Positions 8,630 to 16,909 of a stretch of DNA of 64,000 nucleotides are shown in pieces. The first letter of the stretch is position 1. Every line of letters starts with the position of its first letter. A program made the position numbers and the translations under genes. The DNA comes from Chromatiales bacterium (GTDB taxonomy: Bacteria; Pseudomonadota; Gammaproteobacteria; Steroidobacterales; GCA-2729495): contig JAEUPZ010000031.1 in NCBI GenBank assembly GCA_016789885.1, positions 366,085 through 430,084 on the forward strand, in the 5' to 3' direction. The notes under the pieces are model-generated. The model did no database searches. It was not told the origin of the DNA and saw only the letters and a program-made list of their open reading frames with translations.

Positions 8630-9844
8630 TCAGATGATGCCGCGGGCGGTCAGGTCGGCCATGCGCGCTGCGTCGAAGCCGAGCAGCTGGCCGTAGATGT
8701 CGGCATTGTGCTCGCCGAGCTCGGGGGCGGGCGAGCGGATGCCGCCGGGCGTTGCCGAGAGCTTCGGTGCCACGTTCTGCATCTTCAGTTCGCCGAGCTT
8801 CGGGTGCATGGTCGAGACGATGGCCTTGCGCGCCTGGAAGTGCGCGTCCTCGAGCATCTCCGGGGTGCGGTAGATCTTGCCCGAGGGGATGCCGAACTCG
8901 TCCATCAGGGCCTCGAGCCGGTCGGCGTCGATGGTGCGGGTCCAGTCGGAGATCAGGTCGTCCAGCTCCTGCTGCACGGCGCCGCGGGCGGTGTGGGTCG
9001 CATAGCGCGGGTTCTTCGCGAGCTCCGGCCGCCCCATGGCGTCGGCCAGCCGGCCGAAGACGGTGTCCTGGTTGGCGGCAATCAGGATCATCTTGCCGTC
9101 CCGCGTGGGGTAGACGTTCGACGGCGCGACGTTCGGCAGGATGGCGCCGGTGCGCTCGCGGATGTAGCCGGTCTTGTCGTACTCCGTGACCAGGGACTCC
9201 ATCATGTTGAGCACGGCCTCGTAGATGGCCGAGTCGACCACCTGGCCCTGGCCGGTGCGCTCGCGGTAATGCAGGGCGGAGAGGGCGCCGACGCAGGCGA
9301 AGGTGGCCGCGAGGGAGTCGCCGATGCTGATGCCCATGCGGCTCGGCGGCGTGGACGGGTCGCCGCAGACATAGCGCAGCCCGCCCATGGCCTCGCCGAC
9401 GGCGCCGAACCCCGCGCGCTTGGCGTAGGGGCCGGTCTGGCCGAAGCCGGACACGCGGATCATGATGAGTCGCGGGTTGATCTCCCGGAGCTTGTCGTAA
9501 CCGAGGTTCCAGCGCTCGAGGGTGCCCGGCCGGAAGTTCTCGAGGAGGAAGTCGGCCTTGGCGATGAGCTGGCGGGCGATCTCCTGGCCCTCGGCCTCCC
9601 GCAGGTTCAGGGTCACGGACTTCTTGTTGCGTGCCACCACGGGCCACCACAGGGACATGCCATGGGACTTCTCCCGGCCCCACTCGCGCATCGGATCGCC
9701 CTGGTTGGGCGGCTCGACCTTGATGACCTCGGCGCCGAAGTCGCCCATCAGCTGTCCGCAGAAGGGGCCGGCCAGCAGCGTGCCCATCTCAATCAGACGA
9801 AGGCCGGCAAGGGGCCCGGTGCTCGAAGTCGTTTCGGTCGCCAT
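8630..9844 (-). CDS. CaiB/BaiF family (class III) CoA-transferase
   Basis: A 404-residue class III CoA-transferase that moves CoA between carboxylic acids through an enzyme-bound aspartyl thioester. LAGPFCGQLMGDFGAEVIKVEPP (about residues 22-44) and the catalytic aspartate in GISIGDSLAATF (about residue 173) are characteristic. It is divergent from an HMG-CoA lyase-like gene. The human homologue of similar pairing is succinate-hydroxymethylglutarate CoA-transferase, so activation of a dicarboxylic acid followed by lyase cleavage is a reasonable inference. A downstream VOC gene is probably in the same transcript. Confidence 0.88.
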   Translation of the reverse strand: MATETTSSTGPLAGLRLIEMGTLLAGPFCGQLMGDFGAEVIKVEPPNQGDPMREWGREKSHGMSLWWPVVARNKKSVTLNLREAEGQEIARQLIAKADFLLENFRPGTLERWNLGYDKLREINPRLIMIRVSGFGQTGPYAKRAGFGAVGEAMGGLRYVCGDPSTPPSRMGISIGDSLAATFACVGALSALHYRERTGQGQVVDSAIYEAVLNMMESLVTEYDKTGYIRERTGAILPNVAPSNVYPTRDGKMILIAANQDTVFGRLADAMGRPELAKNPRYATHTARGAVQQELDDLISDWTRTIDADRLEALMDEFGIPSGKIYRTPEMLEDAHFQARKAIVSTMHPKLGELKMQNVAPKLSATPGGIRSPAPELGEHNADIYGQLLGFDAARMADLTARGII

Positions 9845-9977
9845 GGAGCGCTCCAGCGAAGGTGGTGTGGTTCGGTTGAGGCGGTTCCCGCGGCGCGCTG
9901 GCAGCCAGCGGCCGGTCGGGTTTCCGGGCGCGCGGCGACCCCGAAGCTGGCGCGGCGCGAGGGCCGGGCCGTCCTTG

Positions 9978-10005
9978 TTGTAACGCCGGACGCGGTGTAT
10001 AGAAT
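9978..10005 (+). promoter_or_regulatory. Sigma70-type promoter for the lyase gene
   Basis: TTGTAA and TAGAAT are separated by 16 bases, ending 27 bases before the start of the HMG-CoA lyase-like gene. The pair is AT-rich relative to its surroundings and the match to consensus is good. It lies between the divergent CoA-transferase and lyase genes. Confidence 0.6.
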
Positions 10006-10032
10006 AGCGGATTTCCCCGACCCCAGAAGGCC

Positions 10033-10971
10033 ATGACAGCCTCAGCGCGCCACGTGTCGATCATCGAGGTCGGTCCCCGCGACGGCCTCCAGAGCGAGCC
10101 GGAGATCCTGCCGACGCCGGTCAAGATCGAGTTCATCCGGCGCGCCATCGACGCCGGCCTCCGCCGCCTCGAGGTCACCAGCTTCGTCCACCCCAAGCGC
10201 GTGCCGCAGATGGCCGACGCCGAAGAGGTGATCCGCGGCCTGCCGCAGCGTGACGACGTCACCTACATCGGCCTGGTCCTCAACCGCAAGGGCTTCGAGC
10301 GCGCCCAGGCCACCGGCATCCACGAGATCGGCATGGCCGTGGTGGCGAGCGACACCTACAACCAGCGCAACCAGGGCGTGCCCACGGCCGAGTCGGTGAA
10401 GGCGTGGCTCGACATCGCGAAGGCGGCCAAGGCCGCCGGGATCCGGGCGAACGTCATGATCTCGTCCGCCTTCGGTTGTCCGTACGAGGGTGAGGTGCCC
10501 CTGTCGCGGGTGCTTGCGCTGGTCGACCAGGTCATGGAGGGCGACCCCGTCGAGCTCGGCCTCGCCGACAGCATCGGCGTCGGCGTCCCGGACCAGGTGA
10601 CGGAAATGATCGAGGCCGTCCGCGCCCGGGCGCCGGGCGTGCCGATCCGTTGCCACTTCCACAACACGCGCAACACGGGCCTCGCCAACGCCCAGGCGGC
10701 TGTGGCCGCCGGCGTGGCCTCGCTCGACGCGAGCATCGGCGGCATCGGCGGCTGCCCGTTCGCGCCCGCTGCCACCGGCAACATTCCGACCGACGACCTG
10801 CTGTACATGCTCGACCGATCGGGCGTGGTCACGGGCGTGTCGCTGCCGAAGATCATCGAGACGAGCCAGTGGCTGCAGGCCCAGCTAGGCCGTGGTACTC
10901 CGGCGCTGCTGCCGAAGGCGGGCATCTTCCCGCAGGTGGCCGAGCAGTTCCGGGCTGCCGCGGCGTCCTGA
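10033..10971 (+). CDS. Hydroxymethylglutaryl-CoA lyase-like protein
   Basis: A 312-residue DRE-TIM aldolase of the HMG-CoA lyase type (HMG-CoA to acetyl-CoA and acetoacetate). The signature VGPRDGLQSEP with the catalytic arginine, LEVTSFVHPK, the metal histidines in CHFHNTRNTG and the loop cysteine in GGIGGCPFAPAATGN are all present, which separates it from isopropylmalate synthases. It can serve leucine catabolism or related short hydroxy-dicarboxylates. The divergent class III CoA-transferase could supply its CoA ester. No acetoacetate-CoA genes are adjacent. Confidence 0.9.
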   Translation: MTASARHVSIIEVGPRDGLQSEPEILPTPVKIEFIRRAIDAGLRRLEVTSFVHPKRVPQMADAEEVIRGLPQRDDVTYIGLVLNRKGFERAQATGIHEIGMAVVASDTYNQRNQGVPTAESVKAWLDIAKAAKAAGIRANVMISSAFGCPYEGEVPLSRVLALVDQVMEGDPVELGLADSIGVGVPDQVTEMIEAVRARAPGVPIRCHFHNTRNTGLANAQAAVAAGVASLDASIGGIGGCPFAPAATGNIPTDDLLYMLDRSGVVTGVSLPKIIETSQWLQAQLGRGTPALLPKAGIFPQVAEQFRAAAAS

Positions 10972-11096
10972 CGGCCTGTACGCAGAAGATTGACACAGAA
11001 CACACTGCCCGCAACCAGGTGCCGGTCGCACTGCGCCCGCCGCCTGCCCAGTAACCGCTACCGCCCTCCTGCGAGGGCGCAACGAAAGAGGCCGCT

Positions 11097-13151
11097 ATGA
11101 GTTACCGCCTGGGAGTCGACGTCGGGGGCACGTTCACCGACCTGCTGCTGATCAACGAGCAGACCGGCGACATCTACACCGCCAAGGTCCCGAGCACCCC
11201 CCACGACTCGTCCGTGGGCGTGCTGAACGGCATCACGAAGGTCTGCAAGAACGCCGGCATCGACCCGAACGAGATCACCCACTTCATGCACGGCACCACC
11301 GTCGCCACCAACACGGTGCTGACGGGCAGCGGCGCCAAGGTGGGCCTGGTCACCACCAAGGGCTACCGGCAGGTGCTGCAGATCGCGCGGTCCTTCGTGC
11401 CGGGCGGCCTCGGCGGCTGGGTCATCTACAACAAGAGCGCCCCGCTGGCGCCGCTGGCCCTGACCATCGAGGCCGACGAGCGCATCGGTGCCCGGGGCGA
11501 GGTCGTGCGCAAGCTCAACGTCGCGGCACTGAAGCGCGACCTGAAGGCGCTCGGCAAGAAGGGCATCGAGGCCCTGACCATCTCGCTGATCAACTCCTTC
11601 GCGAACCCCGAGCATGAGAAGCAGGTCGCGAAGGTCGCGGCCGAAGTGCTGCCGGGCATCCCGGTCTCGATCTCGTCGGAGATCGTCCCCGAGATGCAGG
11701 AGTACGAGCGCACCATCACCACGGTGGCCAACTCCTACGTTCGGCCCAAGGTCGAGACCTACGTGCGCAACCTGCACAAGCAGGTCAGCAAGACCATGAA
11801 GAAGGTCCAGCTGCACATCCTGCGCTCGGACGGCGGCCTGTCCTCGGCCAAGGCGGCCGAGGCCTATCCCGTCAACCTGCTGATGAGCGGCCCGGCCGGC
11901 GGCGTGTCCGGCGCCGTCTGGGTGGCCCAGCAGGCCGGGTTCAAGAACCTGCTGACCTTCGACATGGGTGGCACGTCGACCGACGTGTGCCTGGTCGAGA
12001 ACGGCAAGGCGCAGCTGCGGCGCGAGACGACCGTCGGTGACGTCACGGTCCGCGCGTCCTCGGTCGACGTCCGCACGGTGGGTGCCGGCGGCGGCTCGAT
12101 CGCCAAGGTGCCGGAGCTGACCAAGGCCCTGCGCGTCGGCCCGGAGAGCGCCGGCGCCGTCCCGGGCCCGGCGGCCTACGACCGCGGCGGCACGCTGCCG
12201 ACGGTGACCGACGCGAACGTCGTGCTCGGCTACCTGCCGAGCGGCGAGGTGCGCCTCGGCGGCGACATGAAGATCCGCAAGGACCTGGCCGAGAAGGCCG
12301 TGAAGCAGGTGGCCGACGCGCTGGGGCTGAGCCTCAAGCAGGCCGCCGCCGGCATCATCGACATCGTCAACGAGAACATGTACGGCGCCTGCCGCCTGGT
12401 CTCGGTCGAGAAGGGCTACGACCCCCGCGACTTCTCGCTGATTGCCTTTGGTGGCGCGGGCCCCCTGCACGCCAATGCCGTCGGCAAGCTGCTGGGCTCC
12501 TGGCCGGTCATCATCCCGCCGGGCCCCGGCGTGCTGTGCGCCTACGGTGACGCGACGACGCGGGTCCGCGACGAGGCCTCGCGCACGTTCATCCGCCGGT
12601 TCAGCGAGACCTCGGCCAAGGAGGTCGCCAAGATCTTCAAGGCGCTGGGCAGCGACGCCTCGAAGGCCCTCGACAGCGAGGGCATCGCCAAGGCCGACCA
12701 GTCCATCAGCTACCAGGTCGACATCCGCTACCACGGCCAGGGCCTGCTGCTGACGGTCGACTTCGAGCTGGCCGAGTTCGAGGCCCGCGGACTCGACGTC
12801 ATCGGCGAGCGCTTCGACGAGATGCACAAGCAGCTCTTCACCTTCGCGCTGCCGCACGAGAAGGAGCTGGTCAACATGCGCGCCGTCGCGCAGGGCAAGC
12901 CCACCTTCGTCAAGCCGCAGCAGCTCGAGAAGGGCAGCGCCGATCCGTCGGCCGCGGCCATGGCGAAGCTCACGCTCTTCGTCGAGGGCCGCGACCAGGA
13001 GGGCACCCTCTACGACCGTGGCAAGCTCAAGTCCGGGAACGTGGTCAAGGGCCCGGCCATCGTGCTCGAGATGGACTCGACCACGCTGATCCTTCCGAAC
13101 CATGTCGGCCGGGTGGACGACTGGGGCAACATCCTCATCACCCCCGCCTGA
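11097..13151 (+). CDS. Hydantoinase A/oxoprolinase-type ATP-dependent subunit
   Basis: A 684-residue member of the HyuA/acetone carboxylase beta/oxoprolinase family, an ASKHA-fold ATPase. The N-terminal phosphate motif YRLGVDVGGTFTDLLL (residues 2-17) and the second motif LLTFDMGGTSTDVCLVENG (about residues 284-302) are intact. It pairs with the hydantoinase B gene 28 bases downstream. Such pairs act as ATP-dependent hydantoinases, 5-oxoprolinases or ketone carboxylases; the sequence alone does not choose. An AAGAGG Shine-Dalgarno precedes the ATG, and a 7-bp hairpin (11062-11079) lies just before that. Confidence 0.88.
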   Translation: MSYRLGVDVGGTFTDLLLINEQTGDIYTAKVPSTPHDSSVGVLNGITKVCKNAGIDPNEITHFMHGTTVATNTVLTGSGAKVGLVTTKGYRQVLQIARSFVPGGLGGWVIYNKSAPLAPLALTIEADERIGARGEVVRKLNVAALKRDLKALGKKGIEALTISLINSFANPEHEKQVAKVAAEVLPGIPVSISSEIVPEMQEYERTITTVANSYVRPKVETYVRNLHKQVSKTMKKVQLHILRSDGGLSSAKAAEAYPVNLLMSGPAGGVSGAVWVAQQAGFKNLLTFDMGGTSTDVCLVENGKAQLRRETTVGDVTVRASSVDVRTVGAGGGSIAKVPELTKALRVGPESAGAVPGPAAYDRGGTLPTVTDANVVLGYLPSGEVRLGGDMKIRKDLAEKAVKQVADALGLSLKQAAAGIIDIVNENMYGACRLVSVEKGYDPRDFSLIAFGGAGPLHANAVGKLLGSWPVIIPPGPGVLCAYGDATTRVRDEASRTFIRRFSETSAKEVAKIFKALGSDASKALDSEGIAKADQSISYQVDIRYHGQGLLLTVDFELAEFEARGLDVIGERFDEMHKQLFTFALPHEKELVNMRAVAQGKPTFVKPQQLEKGSADPSAAAMAKLTLFVEGRDQEGTLYDRGKLKSGNVVKGPAIVLEMDSTTLILPNHVGRVDDWGNILITPA

Positions 13152-13179
13152 CCGCGAACGGCCCAAGGAGCATCCTGCA

Positions 13180-15087
13180 ATGCCAGCCAAACTCGTTGAG
13201 ACCAAGCCGCGCCCGTTCAAGCGCGTCAGCATCGACCCCATCACCCTCGACATCATCGAGAGCGGCATGCTCAATGCCCGCTACGAGATGGACGCGGTCC
13301 TGTTCCGCACGGCCATGTCGCCGGGCATCCGCGAGCAGCACGACGAATTCCCGATGATCGCCAACGTCGACGGCAAGATGGTCGTCGGGCAGTTCGGCAG
13401 CTTCATCTACGGCTTCAAGGCGGCCTACAACGGGACCATCGAGGAAGGTGACATCTTCCTGACCACCGACCCGTACAGCTGCAACGGCGCCGTCAGCCAC
13501 TCGAACGACTGGCTGCTGCTGCGGCCGATCTTCAAGGACGGCCGGCTGATCGCCTACGCGGCCATGTTCGGCCACATGACCGACATCGGCGGCAAGGTGC
13601 CGGGCAGCATGCCGACCGACGCCCAGTCGATCTTCGAGGAAGGCATCCGCGTGCCGCCGACGAAGATCTACAAGAAGGACGTCCTGCAGGAGGACATCCT
13701 CGAGCTGGTGCTGCACAACTGCCGCATGCCCCAGTGGAACCGCAGCGACTTCCACGCCATCGTCGCGGCCATCCGCACGGCCGAGAAGCGCGTGATCGAG
13801 CTCTCCAACCGGTTCGGCGACGACGTGCTGTTCTCGGCCCTCGACGAGCTGCTCGAGCGCAACAAGCGCGCCATGAGCAAGCTGATCAAGTCGACGGTGC
13901 CGGCCAAGAAGCAGTACTTCGAAGACTACATCTGCGACGACGGCATGGGCATGGGGCCCTACAAGATCCGTTGCGCGATGTGGCGCGAGGGCGAGAAGGT
14001 CATCTTCGACTTCGAGGGCACCGATCCGCAGTCAACGGGCTCCGTGAACTTCTACCTCAACGAGGAGATGTTCAAGATGTTCTGCGGCGTCTACATGATC
14101 ATGGTCTTCGACCCGCAGATCATGTTCAACGACGGGTTCTACGACCTCATGGAGGTGCGGATCCCCGAGGGCACGCTGCTGAAGCCGCGCGCACCGGCCG
14201 CCCTGTCGTGCCGCACCCATGCCCTGGGCCGCATCTTCGACATCCTTGGCGGCCTGCTGGGCCAGGGGAATCCCGACTTCCTCTGCGCGGCCGGCTTCTC
14301 CGACAGCCCGCACTTCATGTACTCGGGCTACCGGAAGAACGGCGAGTGGTACCAGCTCTACTCCATCGGCTTCGGTGGCGTCCCCGGCAAGCCCTCGGGT
14401 GACGGTCCCGACGGCCACTCGCTGTGGCCGAGCTTCACCAACGTGCCGAACGAGTTCCTCGAGAGCTACTTCCCGCTGCGCATCGAGACCTACGAGACGC
14501 TGCCCGATACCGGCGGTGCCGGCCTGCACCGTGGTGGCAACGCCCTCCGCGTGGCCTACCGCATGCTCGAGCCCGGCCAGATCTCGATCCACGACGACCG
14601 CTGGCTGACGTACCCCTGGGGCGTCAACGGCGGGCTGCCGGGCGCGCGCAGCCGCAAGATCCTCGTCCGCAAGAACGGCAAGAAGGAGATGCTGCCGTCG
14701 AAGTGCGACCGGATCCCCGTCGAGGCCGGCGACCTGCTGTACTTCGACACCTGGGGTGGCGGTGGCTGGGGTGACCCGCTGAAGCGCCCGGTCGAGAAGG
14801 TGGCCTTCGACGTCGAGGCAGGGCTCGTCACGCGCGAGGGCGCCAAGCGCTACGGCGTCGTCATCAAGCCCAACGGCACGGTCGACGACAAGGCGACCAA
14901 GGCGCTGCGGGCCAAAATGGCCAAGAAGCGCGGCAAGACGAAGCTCTTCGACTTCGGCGGCACCATCGCCGAGCTGAAGAAGAGCTGCCGCAAGGAGACG
15001 GGCCTGGAGGCGCCGGCGACGCCGGTCTTCCAGAACTGGTTCGGTGCCGCCGACCAGGGCAAGCGCAAGGGCAAGAAGGCCGCCTGA
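13180..15087 (+). CDS. Hydantoinase B/acetone carboxylase alpha-type subunit
   Basis: A 635-residue HyuB-family protein, the partner of the HyuA-type ATPase upstream. The N-terminal RVSIDPITLDIIESGMLNARYEMDAVLFRTAMSP-type region with EQHDEFP, the central GNGD-like segments and the C-terminal WGGGGWGDPLKRPVEKV (about residues 525-541) are typical. AAGGAG lies 9 bases before the ATG chosen. The C-terminal 60 residues are Lys-rich, ending QGKRKGKKAA, an unusual basic tail. Together the pair would hydrolyse or carboxylate a substrate at the expense of ATP; the divergent CoA-transferase/lyase cluster suggests an organic acid or ketone pathway. Confidence 0.87.
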   Translation: MPAKLVETKPRPFKRVSIDPITLDIIESGMLNARYEMDAVLFRTAMSPGIREQHDEFPMIANVDGKMVVGQFGSFIYGFKAAYNGTIEEGDIFLTTDPYSCNGAVSHSNDWLLLRPIFKDGRLIAYAAMFGHMTDIGGKVPGSMPTDAQSIFEEGIRVPPTKIYKKDVLQEDILELVLHNCRMPQWNRSDFHAIVAAIRTAEKRVIELSNRFGDDVLFSALDELLERNKRAMSKLIKSTVPAKKQYFEDYICDDGMGMGPYKIRCAMWREGEKVIFDFEGTDPQSTGSVNFYLNEEMFKMFCGVYMIMVFDPQIMFNDGFYDLMEVRIPEGTLLKPRAPAALSCRTHALGRIFDILGGLLGQGNPDFLCAAGFSDSPHFMYSGYRKNGEWYQLYSIGFGGVPGKPSGDGPDGHSLWPSFTNVPNEFLESYFPLRIETYETLPDTGGAGLHRGGNALRVAYRMLEPGQISIHDDRWLTYPWGVNGGLPGARSRKILVRKNGKKEMLPSKCDRIPVEAGDLLYFDTWGGGGWGDPLKRPVEKVAFDVEAGLVTREGAKRYGVVIKPNGTVDDKATKALRAKMAKKRGKTKLFDFGGTIAELKKSCRKETGLEAPATPVFQNWFGAADQGKRKGKKAA

Positions 15088-15111
15088 GCGGCCCGGGCAA
15101 CGCCCCAAGGG

Positions 15112-15156
15112 AAAAAAGGGCCGGTGCGCCGCGAGGTGCACCGGCCCTTTGCTTTT
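15112..15156. terminator. Bidirectional intrinsic terminator
   Basis: A perfect 12-bp stem (AAGGGCCGGTGC with its complement, loop of 10) is flanked by an A-run on the left and TTTGCTTTT on the right. It lies between the convergent hydantoinase B gene and the IclR regulator, so it can end both transcripts. Confidence 0.85.
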
Positions 15157-15217
15157 GCCGTCCTGCGGATCCGCTGACGGCCCCGGCGCGAGCGGCGCCG
15201 CGGCAGTGATGGGGTCT

Positions 15218-16048
15218 TCAGCCCTCGCCGGCGGCGGAGGGACTGTCGTGGGCGATGGGCAGGGCCTGCCGCTCGTTCTGCTCGGCGAACTCGTGGCCGA
15301 TGCGCTGGGCGACGGCCCGCAGCCGCGGGATGAACCGCTGCACCGCTTCGGCCTCGGGAACCGCGGTGCTCGAGAACCGGATCGTCAGCGTAGCCAGCAA
15401 CCGGTCATCTGCAGTCAGGATCGGCACGGACAGGCTCAGTTCGTCGGAGACCCGGCGCTGGCGCCGCCAGAGGGCGTAGCCGCGCTTGCGCGTCTCGGTG
15501 AGGGTGTCGGTGACCTTGCGGCGGTTCTGGGCTGGCTGGTCCTCGGGCCGCTTCGACTTGGCCAGCAGGTCGAGCAGCGCGTCGCGCTGCTCCGGCGGAC
15601 ACCAGGCCAGGTAGGCGAGGCCCGAGGCCGAGCCGAGGATCGCCACGCGGAAGCCGGGGCCGCGCTTCTCGACCGCCAGCGGGCTGCGGTGGTCGGTGGT
15701 CTGGCGGATCATCATCGTCGAGCCCGACAGGGTCGCAATGGCAACGGGCCAGACCAGCTCGTTGCAGAGCTCGTACATGTAGGGACGCGCGATCTGCGTG
15801 ACCCAGGCCTCGTCGTCGAAGCCGTCGGAAAGGCCGCGAACCAGGATCGTCAGGCGGTAGCGCTCGTCGCTGGCGGCGCGGTAGGCGTAGCCGGCGTGGC
15901 AGAGCGTCTCGAGGATGCGGTAGGTCGTCGTGCGCGGCAGGTCGATGGCCGTGGCCACTTCGGACACGGTGGCACCGTTCTGCTGGTTCAGGACGTGCAG
16001 GACTTCGAGGCCCCGCAGGAGGGCACGGATGGGACGTGTGGAGGTCAT
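15218..16048 (-). CDS. IclR-family transcriptional regulator
   Basis: A 276-residue IclR regulator. The N-terminal winged HTH (residues 8-70, with ATVSEVATAIDLPRTTTYRILETL) and the C-terminal GAF-like effector domain (about residues 85-260) are both complete; it resembles the MhpR-like branch. It is divergent from the SDR and aldo-keto reductase pair and convergent with hydantoinase B. A 5-bp dyad (GTCCG-5-CGGAC) 27-41 bases upstream of its ATG is a candidate operator serving both directions. The effector is unknown; an aromatic or organic acid is common for this branch. Confidence 0.88.
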   Translation of the reverse strand: MTSTRPIRALLRGLEVLHVLNQQNGATVSEVATAIDLPRTTTYRILETLCHAGYAYRAASDERYRLTILVRGLSDGFDDEAWVTQIARPYMYELCNELVWPVAIATLSGSTMMIRQTTDHRSPLAVEKRGPGFRVAILGSASGLAYLAWCPPEQRDALLDLLAKSKRPEDQPAQNRRKVTDTLTETRKRGYALWRRQRRVSDELSLSVPILTADDRLLATLTIRFSSTAVPEAEAVQRFIPRLRAVAQRIGHEFAEQNERQALPIAHDSPSAAGEG

Positions 16049-16074
16049 GGCGATGGAGTTTACAGGATGGTGAC

Positions 16075-16089
16075 GTCCGACAGGCGGAC
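16075..16089. promoter_or_regulatory. Dyad GTCCG-N5-CGGAC, candidate IclR operator
   Basis: A short perfect inverted repeat in the 144-base gap between the iclR-type gene and the divergent SDR gene. IclR proteins normally autoregulate and act on the divergent promoter through dyads in this position. It is short, so chance is possible. Confidence 0.35.
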
Positions 16090-16192
16090 ATCGTAGTCGG
16101 CGTACCCGGGCTTGCCAAGGGGCAGGGCATGCTGCCCAGATCGCTGCTCCCGGCCCCTCAGACGCCTGGTCCTTCCGGAGGTTCCCAGACCC

Positions 16193-16909
16193 ATGACTTC
16201 CCGCTCAGTCCTCGTCACCGGCGCCAACCGCGGCATTGGCCTCGAGCATGCACGCCGCTACCTCGCCCGCGGCTGGCGCGTTTTCGCCGGCGTCCGCGAT
16301 CCGTCGCGCGCCGCAGCCCTGGCTGCGCTGCCGGCCGCGGCCGGCCAGCTCATGATCGTGCCGCTCGACGTTACCTCGGGCGCTTCGGTGCAGTCCGCCG
16401 TCGCCGCGATGGGTGGCACCTCCCTCGATGTCGTCGTCAACAACGCGGGGACCTACGGCCCGGTGGGCTGGTCCGAGCAGGCCAGGACCACCCAGGCGGC
16501 CGGGGGCATGGACTACGACGTCTGGCGCCAGATCCTCGAGGTCAACCTGCTCGGCGCGTTCCGCGTGGCCGAGGCCTTCCGCACGCGCCTGGAGGGCGGG
16601 GAGCGCCCGCTGCACGTGCTGATGTCGAGCGACCTGGGATCCATCGCCAACAACCGCATGGGGCAGTCCCACGCCTACCGCAGCAGCAAGGCCGCCCTCA
16701 ACATGGTCTGCAAGGGACTCGCCATCGAGTGGCCCGGCATCATCAGCGTTGCCTTGGCGCCGGGCTGGTGCCGCACCGACCTCGGCGGCGCCGACGCGCC
16801 CATCGACCCGGCCGACAGCGTGGCCGCCCAGCAGGAGACCTTCGACCGCCTGACGCTCGCCGACAGCGGCCGCTTCATCGACCGCTTCGGGGAGACGGTG
16901 CCGTGGTGA
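16193..16909 (+). CDS. Short-chain dehydrogenase/reductase
   Basis: A 238-residue Rossmann-fold SDR. The cofactor motif TGANRGIG (residues 9-16), VVNNAG (about residues 80-85) and the catalytic Tyr-x3-Lys in YRSSKAAL (about residues 163-170) are present. The basic residue after the glycine motif would favour NADP(H). An AKR gene follows whose GTG start overlaps this stop (GTGA). The divergent IclR gene is the likely regulator. A GGAGG-like Shine-Dalgarno stands 11 bases before the ATG. The substrate is unknown. Confidence 0.88.
   Translation: MTSRSVLVTGANRGIGLEHARRYLARGWRVFAGVRDPSRAAALAALPAAAGQLMIVPLDVTSGASVQSAVAAMGGTSLDVVVNNAGTYGPVGWSEQARTTQAAGGMDYDVWRQILEVNLLGAFRVAEAFRTRLEGGERPLHVLMSSDLGSIANNRMGQSHAYRSSKAALNMVCKGLAIEWPGIISVALAPGWCRTDLGGADAPIDPADSVAAQQETFDRLTLADSGRFIDRFGETVPW

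Noticed and set aside
11058..13274. A 738-codon antisense frame opposite hydantoinase A
   Set aside because: Same GC effect; the product is His/Gly/Leu/Val-repetitive with no domain, whereas the plus strand carries an intact HyuA.
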